A DNA stretch of 64,000 bases from Fodinibacter sp963811825 (GCA_963811825.1 CAWESS010000022.1:124001-188000), one strand, 5' to 3'. Positions 1-9,680 are shown, numbered from the stretch's first letter. Made by a program: numbers and translations. The notes: generated by a model from the sequence alone, not told the origin.

Positions 1-1014
1 GAGGACGGCTCCCCGCTCGAGCCCGGCGACGTGTGCACCAACCACCTGCTCGCCGACGTGCTCGACCTCGTGGGCCACGACGGCGCGTCGGTGCTGACGA
101 CCGGGCAGATCGGCCGGGCGATGGTCGCCGAGATGGCGGCGAACGGTGGGCTGATCACCCACCGTGACTTCGCGGAGTACACGCCGCTGGTGCGTCCTCC
201 CGTGCGGCGCACCGTCGGTGACTGGGACCTCGCCGTCAACCCGCCGCCGTCGGTCGGGGGGCCGATGCTCGCGGTCATGCTCGGCGAGATGGGTCGGCGC
301 GGCGACTGGCACTGGCCCGACATCATCGAGATCCAGCGAGCCGTGCTGGCCTACCGGCGGTCGGTGCACGACGTCGCGCACGACCTCGACGTCGCGGGGC
401 ACGAGCTGCTGCTGTCCGTCGACCGGCACGGTCTGGCCGGGCTCCCGACGAGTGCGAGCACGGCGAACGTCTCGGTCGTCGACTCCGACGGCACGGCCTG
501 CGCCATCACCGTGTCGAGCGGCTACGGCGCCGGGATCACCGTGCCCGGCACCGGGATGCTGCTCAACAACGCCCTGGGTGAGCCCGAGCTCAACCGGCTG
601 GGACTGCACCGGCTCGCACCCGGCATCCGGCTGGCGTCGAACATGGCACCCACGACGGGGCGCACGCGTGACGGGCGGGTGCTCGCGATCGGGTCGCCGG
701 GCGCCGACCGCATCACGACGGCCCTCATGCAGGTGCTCGGCCAGGGGTGCCTGCACGGCGCCGACCTCAAGCACGCCATCGAGGCGCCGCGGCTGCACGT
801 GCGCTTCGAGGAGGACGGCACCCCCGTGGTCGAGCACGAGAGCGACGACCTGATCTCGGATGCCGTGCGCGAGCTCGGTCTGAGCGGCACCGACCACGGT
901 CGTCACCAGATGTTCTTCGGAGGGGTCGGCGCGGCCTACCTGCGTGGCGACGGCAGCCTCGAGGCCGCGGGTGACCCGCGTCGGGAGGCCGAGGTCGAGG
1001 TCGTCTCCCGGTAG
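1..1014 (+). CDS. ggt: gamma-glutamyltransferase, C-terminal part (5' end outside window)
   Basis: The reading frame is open from base 1, so the N-terminus lies outside the window; about 337 codons are present. The family hydrolyses glutathione and other gamma-glutamyl compounds after self-cleavage into two subunits. The nucleophile that begins the small subunit should be the Thr encoded at 460-462 (motif STANVSVVDSDG), followed by the oxyanion/loop motif VPGTGMLLNN and the substrate-binding GSPGADRITT. The usual FGG-type C-terminal segment is present. The gene ends 12 bases before the convergent MATE gene. It could be a cephalosporin-acylase-like relative, but GGT is the simplest reading. 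Confidence 0.9.
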   Translation, partial: EDGSPLEPGDVCTNHLLADVLDLVGHDGASVLTTGQIGRAMVAEMAANGGLITHRDFAEYTPLVRPPVRRTVGDWDLAVNPPPSVGGPMLAVMLGEMGRRGDWHWPDIIEIQRAVLAYRRSVHDVAHDLDVAGHELLLSVDRHGLAGLPTSASTANVSVVDSDGTACAITVSSGYGAGITVPGTGMLLNNALGEPELNRLGLHRLAPGIRLASNMAPTTGRTRDGRVLAIGSPGADRITTALMQVLGQGCLHGADLKHAIEAPRLHVRFEEDGTPVVEHESDDLISDAVRELGLSGTDHGRHQMFFGGVGAAYLRGDGSLEAAGDPRREAEVEVVSR

Positions 1015-1026
1015 GAGCGCCCAGCC

Positions 1027-2472
1027 TCAGGGGCGGGTGGCGCCGAGCACCATCCAGTGGTCGCTGCGGACCCGCAGCCACATGAGGGCGGCTCGCACCG
1101 CCATGAAGGCGGTGAACGCCACCCACAGCCAGGTCACCGCGGCCACATCACCCGCGGTGGTGCCGTCGATGAGGCGGGACCCGGCGGTGTGCGCGGCGAC
1201 GACGATGGGCAGGTAGGCCACGAACGTCACGAGCATGGCCTTGGCCAGCCACACGCCGTCACCCGCGCCGATGAGCACGCCGTCGACGACGAACACGAAC
1301 CCGGACAGGGGCTGGCCGAGCGCCACGACGAGCAGGCCGCCCGCGATGGCGGCCTGGACCTGCTCGTCGGGGGTGAACAGGGGGCCGAGGAACGGGCGCG
1401 CGATCAGGAGGAGCGCGCCCAGGACCACCCCGCCGAGGACGCCCCAGCGCAGCATGAGGGACGTCGCCTCGCGGGCGCGCTCTCGTTCACCGGCGCCGAG
1501 GGACTTGCCGGTGATGGCCTGGGCGGCGATGGCCAGGGCGTCGAGGGCGAACGCGAAGAAGGTCCAGATCGTCGCGGTGACCTGGTACGCCGCGAGCGGG
1601 ACGTCGCCCATGCTGGCGGCGACCCAGGTCGTCACGAGGAGGACGGCGCGCAGGGCGAGCGTGCGCACGAGGAGCGGGACGCCCCCGCGGGCTGCGGTGA
1701 GCACCCGCCCGGGGTGGGCGCGCAGCGGGACTGCCGTGCGTGCGGCATACCGGATGAGCACGGTGACCAGGGCCGCGGCCATCGCGAACTGGGCGATGAC
1801 GGTGCCCCAGGCCGACCCCGCGATGCCCCAGCCGAGGCCGTGCACGAACCACAGGTTGAGCACGATGTTGAGCCCGAAGCCGCCGACGGCCGCGAAGAGC
1901 GGGGTCCTGGTGTCCTGGAGGCCGCGCAGCACACCGGTGGTCGCGAGGACGACGAGCATCGCGGGGATGCCGAGCGCGGAGATCCGCAGGTAGATGACAG
2001 CTTGTTCGAGCGCACCCTCGGACGCACCGAAGACCTGGCAGAGGGGCTCGGCCGCTGCGGCGACGACGACCGCGGTGACGGTGCCGAGGGCGATCGCGAG
2101 CCAGGTGCCGTCGATGCCGCCGGCGATCGCCCCCGGCCGGTCGCCGGCGCCGAGCTGGCGTGCGACGACGGCCGTGGTGCCGTAGGCGAGGAAGACGAAG
2201 ATGTTGGCGGCCGTCAGCAGGATGGCGCTCGCGACACCGAGGCCGGCGAGCGGTTCGACGCCGAGGCGCCCGACGATGGCGGCATCCGTGAGGAGGAACA
2301 GCGGCTCGGCGACCAGGGCCAGGAAGGCGGGGACGGCCAGGCGCAGCACCTCACGGTGCTGTCCGCCGCTGGCGCCCGGCTCCTGCTGGTTGCGGCCGTC
2401 GCCCGGCTCCTGCTGGTTGCCGCTGTTGCCCGGCCCGGGCTGGCCGCCCTGGTCCTCGATGGCATCTCCCAC
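1027..2472 (-). CDS. MATE family efflux transporter (DinF-like)
   Basis: 481 aa with about 12 hydrophobic segments. MATE proteins export cationic drugs or metabolites using Na+ or H+ gradients. The core starts near residue 40 (REVLRLAVPAFLALVAEPLF) and contains the DinF-type segments AIVGRLG and RGLQDTRTPL. The GTG start at 2472 gives a hydrophilic N-tail of about 38 residues made largely of a duplicated NQQEPG motif; no good ribosome site precedes it, so the start is uncertain. MATE genes are often found near dnaB in this group, which fits dnaB at 7 kb. Confidence 0.9.
   Translation of the reverse strand: MGDAIEDQGGQPGPGNSGNQQEPGDGRNQQEPGASGGQHREVLRLAVPAFLALVAEPLFLLTDAAIVGRLGVEPLAGLGVASAILLTAANIFVFLAYGTTAVVARQLGAGDRPGAIAGGIDGTWLAIALGTVTAVVVAAAAEPLCQVFGASEGALEQAVIYLRISALGIPAMLVVLATTGVLRGLQDTRTPLFAAVGGFGLNIVLNLWFVHGLGWGIAGSAWGTVIAQFAMAAALVTVLIRYAARTAVPLRAHPGRVLTAARGGVPLLVRTLALRAVLLVTTWVAASMGDVPLAAYQVTATIWTFFAFALDALAIAAQAITGKSLGAGERERAREATSLMLRWGVLGGVVLGALLLIARPFLGPLFTPDEQVQAAIAGGLLVVALGQPLSGFVFVVDGVLIGAGDGVWLAKAMLVTFVAYLPIVVAAHTAGSRLIDGTTAGDVAAVTWLWVAFTAFMAVRAALMWLRVRSDHWMVLGATRP
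2373..2432 (-). repeat. 27-bp direct repeat, two copies, in MATE N-terminal tail
   Basis: The unit beginning CCCGGCTCCTGCTGGTTG occurs twice in tandem with a few substitutions. It encodes the repeated NQQEPG segment of the transporter's polar tail. Length is a multiple of three, so copy-number change would keep the frame. Confidence 0.7.
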
Positions 2473-2614
2473 CCGGGAACTGTTTCACGCGGAGTTGGGC
2501 GGATGCCGTCGCGCCCACTCCTCGTCGCAGATCCGTGCTCCCCTGCATGGTGTCGGCGTCGGGGTCGAACGGCGGGTGCACGGATTCGCGAGCGGTATCA
2601 CCTCGACCGCGCGG

Positions 2615-3340
2615 TCAGAGGTGCTTGAGGGCCTCGCGGCGGGACAGGCCGGACAGCCTCGGGCCGCGGCTGTCGACGAAGGCCCGAACCCAGTCGGGGT
2701 CGGTCCGGGCGTGCTGGCGCAGGGCCCACCCGATGGCCTTGCGGATGAAGAAGTCGTTCCCGTGCAGCGAGCCCTCGAGGTTGGCGTCGATGACGTCGGC
2801 CAACAGGTCGACGTCGGTCGCGTCACGGTGCTTGAGCTGGGCGAGGATGGCCGTGCGCCGCACCCAGAGGTGAGCGTCCACGGCATCCGCCCTCATCAGC
2901 GGCGTGACAATCCCCCTGTGCGAGAGCAGGATCGGGCCCACGAGGTCTGCGGCGACCGGGTCGACGACGTCCCACCACCCGCCGGTGACGACGAGGTGCC
3001 GGTAGAGGGGGAGCGCGTCGGGGTCCTGCCACGCGCGGGCCGACCGGTGCGCGGCGACGGCCAGCGCGGCGTACCACTCCTCGCGGTGGGTGGCGTGGTC
3101 CCAGAGCGAGCGCACGGCATCCGCCCACTCGTCGCGCGTCCTCGGCGCGAGCGCCTGGTCGCGCATCAGCGGCCGCAGGATGGCGTTCAGCTCGGGCTTG
3201 CTGATGCCACGGAACGGCATGGGCGACTTCATGTAGGCACGCTGGGCGACGGCCCGCTCGGGGTCCCCGACGGCAGGGTCGGCCAGCGCAGCCCGGATCG
3301 CCTCCACCAGGCCCACGGTGGGTGCTGAGGTGGTCGTCAT
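2615..3340 (-). CDS. DNA alkylation repeat protein (AlkD-like)
   Basis: About 241 aa from the ATG at 3340 (another ATG three codons upstream at 3349 is equally possible; the longer frame to 3439 would overlap the neighbouring CoA-transferase gene). Helical HEAT-like repeats with the conserved N-terminal MPFRGIS(K/N) motif, GGWWDVVD and NDFFIRKAIGWALR are characteristic of the DNA alkylation repeat family, whose best known member AlkD removes N3/N7-alkylated purines without base flipping. Length matches the family (about 230-240). A more distant relative, AlkC, is at 15975-17126. Confidence 0.85.
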   Translation of the reverse strand: MTTTSAPTVGLVEAIRAALADPAVGDPERAVAQRAYMKSPMPFRGISKPELNAILRPLMRDQALAPRTRDEWADAVRSLWDHATHREEWYAALAVAAHRSARAWQDPDALPLYRHLVVTGGWWDVVDPVAADLVGPILLSHRGIVTPLMRADAVDAHLWVRRTAILAQLKHRDATDVDLLADVIDANLEGSLHGNDFFIRKAIGWALRQHARTDPDWVRAFVDSRGPRLSGLSRREALKHL

Positions 3341-3374
3341 GGCAGCCATCTCAGCACCCAACTCGCCGGTGTGC

Positions 3375-4610
3375 TCACGCGAGGCCGAGGTGGGCGGCTT
3401 CTTCCCAGAGCTCGTCGCGGACCTGGGGGTGGGCGGCATCGCGGATGATGTGCCGGCACTGGGCCTGCTGGTCGTAGCCCCACAGGTCGGCGACGCCGTG
3501 CTCGGTGACGATGGCGCTCTGCTGGAAGCTCGTCACCGGCTCGTCGACGAGCGGCACGATGGTCGACACGTCGGCCTTGGGGTGCCAGGAGCGCAGCGCG
3601 ATGAACGACTGCCCGCCGGCCGAGTGCAGCGCCCCGACGATGAAGTCGGTCTGGCCGCCGAAACCGGAGTAGATGCGGGCGTTGATCCGCGAGGCGTTGG
3701 CCTGGCCGAACAGGTCGACCTCGAGCGCGGTGTTGACCGAGGTCATCTTGCGCTGCTGCGCGATCAGGCCGGGGTCGTTGGTGTGCTCGGTGCGCATCAT
3801 CCGCACCCGGTGGTTGCCGTCGAGCCAGTCGTAGAGCTCGCGCGAGCCGAAGAGGAACGAGGCGGTGAGCGGGTGGTGCGGCTCGAGGGCGCCGATCCGG
3901 TCGAGGGCGAGCACCCCGTCGGAGAACATCTCCGTCCAGATCCGCAGTCCGCGGCGGCCGGTGAGGGCGCCGAGCGTGGCGTCCGGGACACCGCCGATCC
4001 CCATCTGGAGGGTGGAACCGTCGCTGACGCGGCTGGCGACCCGCTCGCCGATGGCGCTGCTGTCGGCATCCGGGGGGACGGGGTCGTGGGCGGGCAGCGG
4101 CTCGGACACCTCGATGGCGACGTCGACGGCCTCGACGGGCACCTGCGCGTCGCCGTAGGTGTACGGCATCTGGTCGTTGATGACCGCGACGATCCGGCCG
4201 GAGCGGTTGCGGCACCCCTCGATGGCCGCCGGCATGATGTTGACCTCGATGCCGAGGGACAGCTGGCCGTCGCGCGGCGGGGCGCAGTGGATGATCACGA
4301 CGTCCGCCGGGATGCGGCGTTGGAGCAGCACGGGCACGAGCGAGAGCCGGCTGGGCACGTAGGACAGGTCGGAGTGGCGGCGCATGCCGGCGCCGACGAA
4401 GCAGGTCTCGGCCGTCACCCCCTCGCGATCGGGGATGCCGGGCGGCGCGTTGAGCGCGTGGATCGTGTAGGTGTCCTTGTTCTCGTCCAGGGCGCGCACG
4501 GCCGGCCAGGGGATGGCGACGTTCCCGGAGACGACGACCCGCGGCTTGCCGGGGAGGGAGGCGAACAGGCGGCCCAGCTCATCGACGCTGATGATCCTCA
4601 TGCTTGCCAT
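3375..4610 (-). CDS. acetyl-CoA hydrolase/transferase family protein
   Basis: 411 aa, close to the usual 410-440 of class I CoA-transferases such as 4-hydroxybutyrate CoA-transferase. The catalytic Glu is probably residue 227 in IWTEMFSDG, followed by the C-terminal signature SGFGGQTDFIVGA and IVTEHGVADLWG. These enzymes pass CoA between carboxylates through a glutamyl-CoA intermediate or hydrolyse acetyl-CoA. The substrate cannot be told from sequence. ATG starts at 4610 and 4601 are both possible. No co-transcribed gene indicates the pathway. Confidence 0.85.
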   Translation of the reverse strand: MASMRIISVDELGRLFASLPGKPRVVVSGNVAIPWPAVRALDENKDTYTIHALNAPPGIPDREGVTAETCFVGAGMRRHSDLSYVPSRLSLVPVLLQRRIPADVVIIHCAPPRDGQLSLGIEVNIMPAAIEGCRNRSGRIVAVINDQMPYTYGDAQVPVEAVDVAIEVSEPLPAHDPVPPDADSSAIGERVASRVSDGSTLQMGIGGVPDATLGALTGRRGLRIWTEMFSDGVLALDRIGALEPHHPLTASFLFGSRELYDWLDGNHRVRMMRTEHTNDPGLIAQQRKMTSVNTALEVDLFGQANASRINARIYSGFGGQTDFIVGALHSAGGQSFIALRSWHPKADVSTIVPLVDEPVTSFQQSAIVTEHGVADLWGYDQQAQCRHIIRDAAHPQVRDELWEEAAHLGLA

Positions 4611-4722
4611 TCTGGCCCTGTGGCGGCTGCTCGTCAGGTGAGGTTTGGCACGCCTTGCCCGGGTGCTCGTCGGCGAGGGCGGATGCCGTGCTTTCGGTGC
4701 GCGGGCGGCTTACCGTATTCGT

Positions 4723-4998
4723 ATGTGCAGAAACATCCGACCCCTGAACAACTTCGCCCCGCCGGCGACCACCGACGAGGTGCGTGCGGCCGCGCTGCAG
4801 TACGTGCGCAAGGTCAGTGGGACGACCAAGCCGTCGGCAGCGAACCAGGAGGCCTTCGACCGGGCCGTCGAGGAGATCGCCCACATCACCGGGCACCTCC
4901 TCGAGGACCTCGTGACGACCGCCCCGCCGAAGGACCGCGAGGTGGAGGCGGCCAAGGCACGCGCCCGGTCGGCCGAGCGCTACGGGCGGGCCGGCTGA
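4723..4998 (+). CDS. DUF2277 family protein
   Basis: 91 aa starting MCRNIRPLNNFAPPATTDEV, the invariant opening of the DUF2277 family (Met-Cys-Arg-Asn-Ile, then NF.PP.T). Family size is about 90 aa, so the ATG at 4723 is chosen rather than the longer upstream frame. The function is unknown; the fixed second-residue Cys suggests a metal or redox role, but that is only inference. Monocistronic, with a convergent gene downstream. Confidence 0.88.
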   Translation: MCRNIRPLNNFAPPATTDEVRAAALQYVRKVSGTTKPSAANQEAFDRAVEEIAHITGHLLEDLVTTAPPKDREVEAAKARARSAERYGRAG

Positions 4999-5026
4999 GC
5001 GTTCTGGCGTCGTTCCGGCTTCCTCC

Positions 5027-5895
5027 TCAGGGGGTGACGAGGCGGGACTGCGCGGTGGCGACCGTGAGGGTGACCGGGGTGCCGGCGATGGTCACGTCGC
5101 CGGGTATGTCGACCCACTCACCGCCGGCGATGCGGAACTGGCCGGTGTAGGTGACGTCGGCCCGGACCTCGAAGGCCCCGGCCGTCGGGTAGGTGGTGAC
5201 GACGTCGCCCTTGGGGTAGGGGCCACCCAGGGATGCCGTGGGGCCGAGTGTTCGGCCGTCGCCGAGGTGGTAGGTGATGGAGTTCAGGCCCGGGCGGATC
5301 TCCACGGGGACGCCGACGAGCGTGACGGTGTCGACCTCTCCCGGCTGGAAGCCGGCCTCGGGGAAGCGGGCCTCGAAGTACGTGGGGAGGGTGACGAGGG
5401 TGACGTCTCCCTCGGGCTGGATGTTGACGCTGGCCTTGGTGAAGGAGGTGTCGTGGAAGGCGGCGATGATGTCGGCCATGGTCGGGCCGGAGGGCCCGTC
5501 GGCGAGGTCGGGGAAGCAGGTGACGACGCGCAGCTCCCACTCGGAGGGTGGGGTCGTGACCTCGCGGCGCCAGATGCGGGTGGCCGGGCCCAGACCTGCA
5601 TCGATGCCCTGGTTGCGGCAGGCGACGTAGGCCCGTAGGCAGACGTCCTCGGCGTTGCCGGAGTCCGGGTCGCCGGTCTGGCAGTAGGACGTGCCGCGGT
5701 ACTCGTACTCCGCGCCCGACACCTCGCCGGCGCGCATGGTCCCCGCCACCTGCTCCCGAGACGCCCCGACCCGGGCGCCGCCTCCTTGTTCATGCTGCTG
5801 TGAACGGCCGGTGGCTGCGGGCATCGGCGGTGGCAGGTCGGGACGTCCGGCGGTGCAGCACTGGTCGGGATGAGCGCCAGTGCGACGAGGCTCAA
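5027..5895 (-). CDS. secreted protein of unknown function, PKD-like C-terminal half (frame broken near 5' end)
   Basis: The readable frame is 5824-5027 (265 codons), with mid-region Cys-containing motifs (YCQTGDPDSG, VCLRAYVACRNQG) and a beta-rich C-terminal half (YHLGDGRTLGPT, AGAFEVRADVTYTG, WVDIPGDVTIAGTPV) that reads like a PKD fold. A hydrophobic leader, SLVALALIPTSA, lies upstream in another frame from a TTG at 5895, so a frame break near 5800-5850 probably separates signal peptide and mature part. The gene follows the DUF6318 lipoprotein by about 20 bases; the same pairing is common in actinomycetes. Function unknown. Confidence 0.6.
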
Positions 5896-5914
5896 CGTGA
5901 TGGCGGCAGAGCGA

Positions 5915-6543
5915 TCACGCTATGTCGTAGATGACCCACTGCCCCTCCTCCCACGTGATGCCCACGCGGTAGTCGTCTGTCTGGCGTCGTGGAATGTGAC
6001 TCACGGCCTTGCCGGTGGAGTCGATGGTGTCGACCGGGAGGGTCTTCAGGGTCATCGTGATGATGAAGACCCCCGCCGCCTGTTCACCGACCCACGTGAA
6101 GTTCGAGGCCGTGTACGGAGCGGCGCTCGGTGTGGGACTTACTCGCGACGTACTGCTCGGCGATGCTTCTGCAATGCGGCGCAGGACTTGCAGCCGGGGT
6201 CGCTGAGGGGCGGGATGAGGTCATCGCGTGGGGTCGTGTAGCTCTCGTTGACCTGGTCGATGAAGAACTTCACGAACGCGACGCCGCCCTTCTCGTCCTG
6301 GGTGCGCGCGGCCGCGGGAATGTCCGGCCCCGACGGGGTGGGCGTCGGCGTGGGGGTCGCCGTCGGGCTCGGTGCAGCACTCGTCGCAGTCGGTGGTGCG
6401 GTCGTCGGCGCGGGGTCGGGGTCCGAACACCCGGCCACCCCGATGAGGGTGAGCGTCAAGAACAAGGCCGCGAACGGCATCCGGCGTCGTGGCTTCGAGC
6501 GAGCGGTTGCGGCGAACGTGGTTGCCGCAGAAGCGTTGGTCAT
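5915..6543 (-). CDS. DUF6318 lipoprotein (frameshifted)
   Basis: The first frame (6543-6139) gives a lipoprotein signal with lipobox VAGC, a Thr/Pro/Ser-rich linker (PTATPTPTPTP) and the DUF6318 motifs AFVKFF.DQVNESY and LSDPGCKSCAAL. It then stops early, but the family's C-terminal part continues in another frame: IAEQYVA, then SNFTWVGEQAAGVFIITMTL and finally YRVGITWEEGQWVIYDIA ending at 5915. At least one, probably two, indels lie near 6140-6060. Exported and lipid-anchored on the cell surface; role unknown. Likely in one transcript with the downstream secreted protein. Confidence 0.7.
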
Positions 6544-6772
6544 GGATCCCCCGTGTCGACTTCGACGTGATTCCCGACAAGGCTACGGAAGTTGGCCGAT
6601 ATCGCATCTCGACCATCCACAGGGGTGCTTTCGAGGCCATTTCTACCGATAGGTAGCCAGATGGCCAAGGTTCGCCCCATGTGGATGAGACACGCCCGAG
6701 TATTTCTTCGCTCCACATGCCGTGGACAGTGTTCCTGCAGGTCAGAGCGTTGTGTTTCGAATGTGCAACGCG

Positions 6773-6848
6773 ACGTCCACAGGGTTGTCCACCACGTGTG
6801 CACACCGGCTTCGGGCGTTTTGCACAAGTTGTCCCCAGGTTGTGCACA
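6773..6848 (+). promoter_or_regulatory. cluster of DnaA-box-like 9-mers upstream of dnaB
   Basis: The 475-bp gap 6544-7019 between the lipoprotein gene and dnaB holds no gene. In it, four sites resemble the actinobacterial DnaA box TTGTCCACA: ACGTCCACA (6773-6781, 7 of 9), TTGTCCACC (6785-6793, 8 of 9), TTGTCCCCA (6829-6837, 8 of 9) and TTGTGCACA (6840-6848, 8 of 9). A further ATCCACAG lies near 6614. They end about 170 bp before the dnaB start. Binding by DnaA is inference. Confidence 0.5.
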
Positions 6849-7019
6849 GCCGGGCGGAGAGGGTTCCCGGAAGGGGTTGGAGCGCGGCCCGCGGGCGGCC
6901 TACGGTGGCACGTCGGTGGGTTGTCGGTGGCGTCTGGTCTGCTTCTCACCACACGGGTCGGACCGCTCCCGCTGGGGGTGGCTGGCCACCGGCGGAGCCC
7001 GTTCAGGAGAGGTTGACCA

Positions 7020-8393
7020 GTGTCCATCGCGGAGCTGAATGCGGCGTACAACGGGCCCACGGAGGGCCCGCACGACGACCGCCTGCCCCCGCAGGACCTC
7101 AACGCGGAGCAGTCCGTTCTCGGGTCGATGCTGCTCAACAAGGACGCCATCGCCGACTGCCTCGAGGCGGTGAAGTCGCACGACTTCTACCGGCCGGCCC
7201 ACGAGCTGATCTTTGATGCCGTCCTCGACCTCTTCGGTCGCGGCGAGCCGGCCGACGCGATCACCGTCGCCGACGAGCTCGGCAAGCGCGGTGACCTCAC
7301 CCGGGTCGGTGGCCAGGCGTACCTGCACCAGCTGATCCAGTCCGTGCCCACGGCGGCGAATGCCGGGTACTACGCCGAGATCGTGCACGAACGAGCCGTG
7401 CTGCGCCGCCTCGTCGAGGCCGGCACGCGCATCGTGCAGATGGGCTACGGGCAGGGCGAGGGTGACATCGACGAGATCGTCAACCGGGCGCAGGCCGAGG
7501 TCTACTCGGTCGCCGAGAAGCGCGGTGGCGAGGACTACCACGCGCTCGGCGAGCTGCTCAACGAGACGATGGAGGAGATCGAGGCCGCGGCGGGGCGCAC
7601 CGACGAGTTCATCGGGGTGCCGACGGGTTTCCTCGAGCTCGACGAGCTGACCAACGGGCTGCACCCGGGCCAGATGATCGTCATCGCGGCCAGGCCTGCC
7701 GTGGGCAAATCGACGTTGGGAATCGACATCGCCCGTGCGGCGGCGATCAAGCACAACCTGGCGACGGCGGTGTTCTCGCTCGAGATGAGCCGCACCGAGA
7801 TCACGATGCGCATCCTGTCCGCCGAGGCCACCATCCAGCTCCAGGACCTGCGCAAGGGCCTGAAGAGCCAGGACCAGTGGAACAAGCTCGCGCGGATCAT
7901 GGGCAAGATCTCCGACAGCCCGTTGTTCATCGACGACAGCCCGAACATGTCGCTCATGGAGATCCGGGCCAAGTGCCGCCGGCTCAAGCAGCAGCACAAC
8001 CTCAAGATGGTGATCATCGACTACCTGCAGCTGATGAGCTCGGGCAAGAAGGTCGAGTCGCGCCAGCAGGAGGTCGCCGAGTTCTCGCGTGCGCTGAAGC
8101 TGCTCGCCAAGGAGCTCGAGGTCCCGGTCATCGCGATCAGCCAGCTCAACCGTGGGCCTGAGCAGCGCACCGACAAGCGGCCGCAGATGTCCGACCTGCG
8201 TGAATCGGGCTCGATCGAGCAGGACGCGGACATGGTGATCCTGCTGCACCGTGACCGCTCCGACCCCGAGCGCGACGGCGAGGCGGACGTCATCGTGGCC
8301 AAGCACCGAAACGGGCCGACGAAGGACATCGTCCTCGCGTTCCAGGGTCACTACAGCCGGTTCAACAACATGGCACGCGACAGCGGGTTCTGA
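7020..8393 (+). CDS. dnaB: replicative DNA helicase DnaB
   Basis: 457 aa, intact, no intein. The hexameric helicase unwinds DNA ahead of the replication fork and recruits primase. The N-terminal DnaB domain occupies about residues 22-125 (QDLNAEQSVLGSMLL). The RecA-like ATPase domain has Walker A ARPAVGKST at 224-232, Walker B VIIDYLQL near 334-341, the SQLNRG motif and the C-terminal DLRESGSIEQDADMV. The GTG start at 7020 is set by AGGAGAGG at 7005-7012, seven bases upstream. One of the few long genes in the window with no frame break. Confidence 0.97.
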   Translation: MSIAELNAAYNGPTEGPHDDRLPPQDLNAEQSVLGSMLLNKDAIADCLEAVKSHDFYRPAHELIFDAVLDLFGRGEPADAITVADELGKRGDLTRVGGQAYLHQLIQSVPTAANAGYYAEIVHERAVLRRLVEAGTRIVQMGYGQGEGDIDEIVNRAQAEVYSVAEKRGGEDYHALGELLNETMEEIEAAAGRTDEFIGVPTGFLELDELTNGLHPGQMIVIAARPAVGKSTLGIDIARAAAIKHNLATAVFSLEMSRTEITMRILSAEATIQLQDLRKGLKSQDQWNKLARIMGKISDSPLFIDDSPNMSLMEIRAKCRRLKQQHNLKMVIIDYLQLMSSGKKVESRQQEVAEFSRALKLLAKELEVPVIAISQLNRGPEQRTDKRPQMSDLRESGSIEQDADMVILLHRDRSDPERDGEADVIVAKHRNGPTKDIVLAFQGHYSRFNNMARDSGF

Positions 8394-8623
8394 CCCGGTC
8401 GGGATGCAGGCGCAATCTTGCATAGCGCGTGCGAAACTCGACGACGCCGCCACGGATCCTCGGACCGTGCGCTCTCGAGGTCGCGAGGCTTCCTCGCTGC
8501 GAGGTGAGTCGACCCGCGGTGCCTCGGCACTGCCCAGGAGCCGCTCGGAGCACGCGACTGGTTCCTTCCGAGGCCAGACGCGGTCTGCGACCGGTGCTCG
8601 TCGACGGCGCGGGATGGGCAAGG

Positions 8624-9525
8624 ATGGGTCGGGTGCAGATCACAGACGTCCTCGTCCTGGATGGCGGCCTGTCCAACGCCCTCGAGGATCGAGGCGTCGA
8701 CCTGTCCTCAGACCTGTGGACTGCCCGCCTGCTCCTCGATGACCCCGAGCAGATCGCCGCAGTCCACCGCGACTACTACCTCGCCGGTGCGGACGTGGTC
8801 ACGACGGCGAGCTATCAGGCGAGCGTGCCGAGCCTTGTGGCGGCCGGGCTCACGCAACGCGAGGCTGAGCGCACGCTCGTGGCGAGCGTCGACACTGGCC
8901 ACGCAAGCGTGCGCGACGAGGTCGCAGCCGCAAGCGGTCGCCGACTCCTGGTCGCGGCGTCCGTCGGCCCCTACGGCGCCGTGCTGGCGGACGGCTCGGA
9001 ATACCGCGGTCGCTACGGCGTCTCGCCGACGTGCGCTGCGCGACTTTCACGCCCGCCGACTCGAACTGCTGGCCTCGGCCTTCCCCTGACCTGTTCGCGG
9101 TCGAGACCATCCCCGACGCCGACGAGGCGGAGGTGTTGGTGCCGCTCCTGGACGAGATCGGCCTGCCGGCCTGGTTCTCCTACTCGGTCGATGGCGGCGC
9201 GACCCGCGCCGGCCAGCCACTCCGTGAGGCGTATGCCGTCCTGGCAGGCAGCACGAGCATCGTGGCAGCCGGAGTGAACTGCTCGGCGCCGCGCGACGTG
9301 ATGGATGCCGTCCGGATCGCGACCGAGGTCACGGGTCGCCCTGCCGTCGCCTACCCGAACCTCGGCGAGAGCTGGGACAGCGCGACGCACACCTGGAGCG
9401 GGACCGCAGGCTTCGACACCGCGCTCGCGGCTGGCTGGGTCGCCGCCGGTGCTCGCCTCATCGGTGGGTGCTGCCGGGTCGGGCCCGCCCATATCGCCGA
9501 GCTGGCGGGAGTCCTGAAGCGCTGA
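8624..9525 (+). CDS. mmuM: homocysteine S-methyltransferase family protein (frameshifted)
   Basis: Starts at ATG 8624 or GTG 8633. Frame 1 runs through LVLDGGLSNALEDRG and GADVVTTASYQAS to about 9025; the next frame carries RALRDFHARRLELLAS; a third frame from about 9085 carries LFAVETIPDADEAE to the end. The second break sits in a CCCC run (one extra C restores the frame). The zinc ligands are the Cys of GVNCSAP and the pair in IGGCCRVGP. The family methylates homocysteine from S-methylmethionine or SAM. About 300 aa after repair, as expected. Two one-base errors are more likely than gene decay. Confidence 0.85.
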
Positions 9526-9680
9526 GGCCTGAGCCCTGAGCCCTCCGCCCTCGGCGACGTCAACGTCTCCGTGATCGCCGACGTATCACCGACGCACGTA
9601 CCCCACTCCTCCAGTCAGTCGACCCAATGGGGGCCGGCAGCCGGCACCACCTGGTGCGGCACCTGTCGAAGGAGCAAACC

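Noticed and set aside
1057..2628. 523-aa plus-strand ORF opposite the MATE gene
   Set aside because: Composition (Gly/Arg/Asp/Glu-rich, no motifs) is that of the antisense frame of a GC-rich gene; the minus-strand MATE reading has clear family motifs.
3318..5150. 610-aa plus-strand ORF across the CoA-transferase gene
   Set aside because: Antisense shadow of the CoA-transferase; spans the real DUF2277 gene in another frame.
7020..8393. Intein in DnaB
   Set aside because: The protein is 457 aa with uninterrupted Walker motifs; there is no insertion.
6900..8621. 573-aa minus-strand ORF opposite dnaB
   Set aside because: Shadow of dnaB; Leu/Asp/Val-rich antisense text with no domain.
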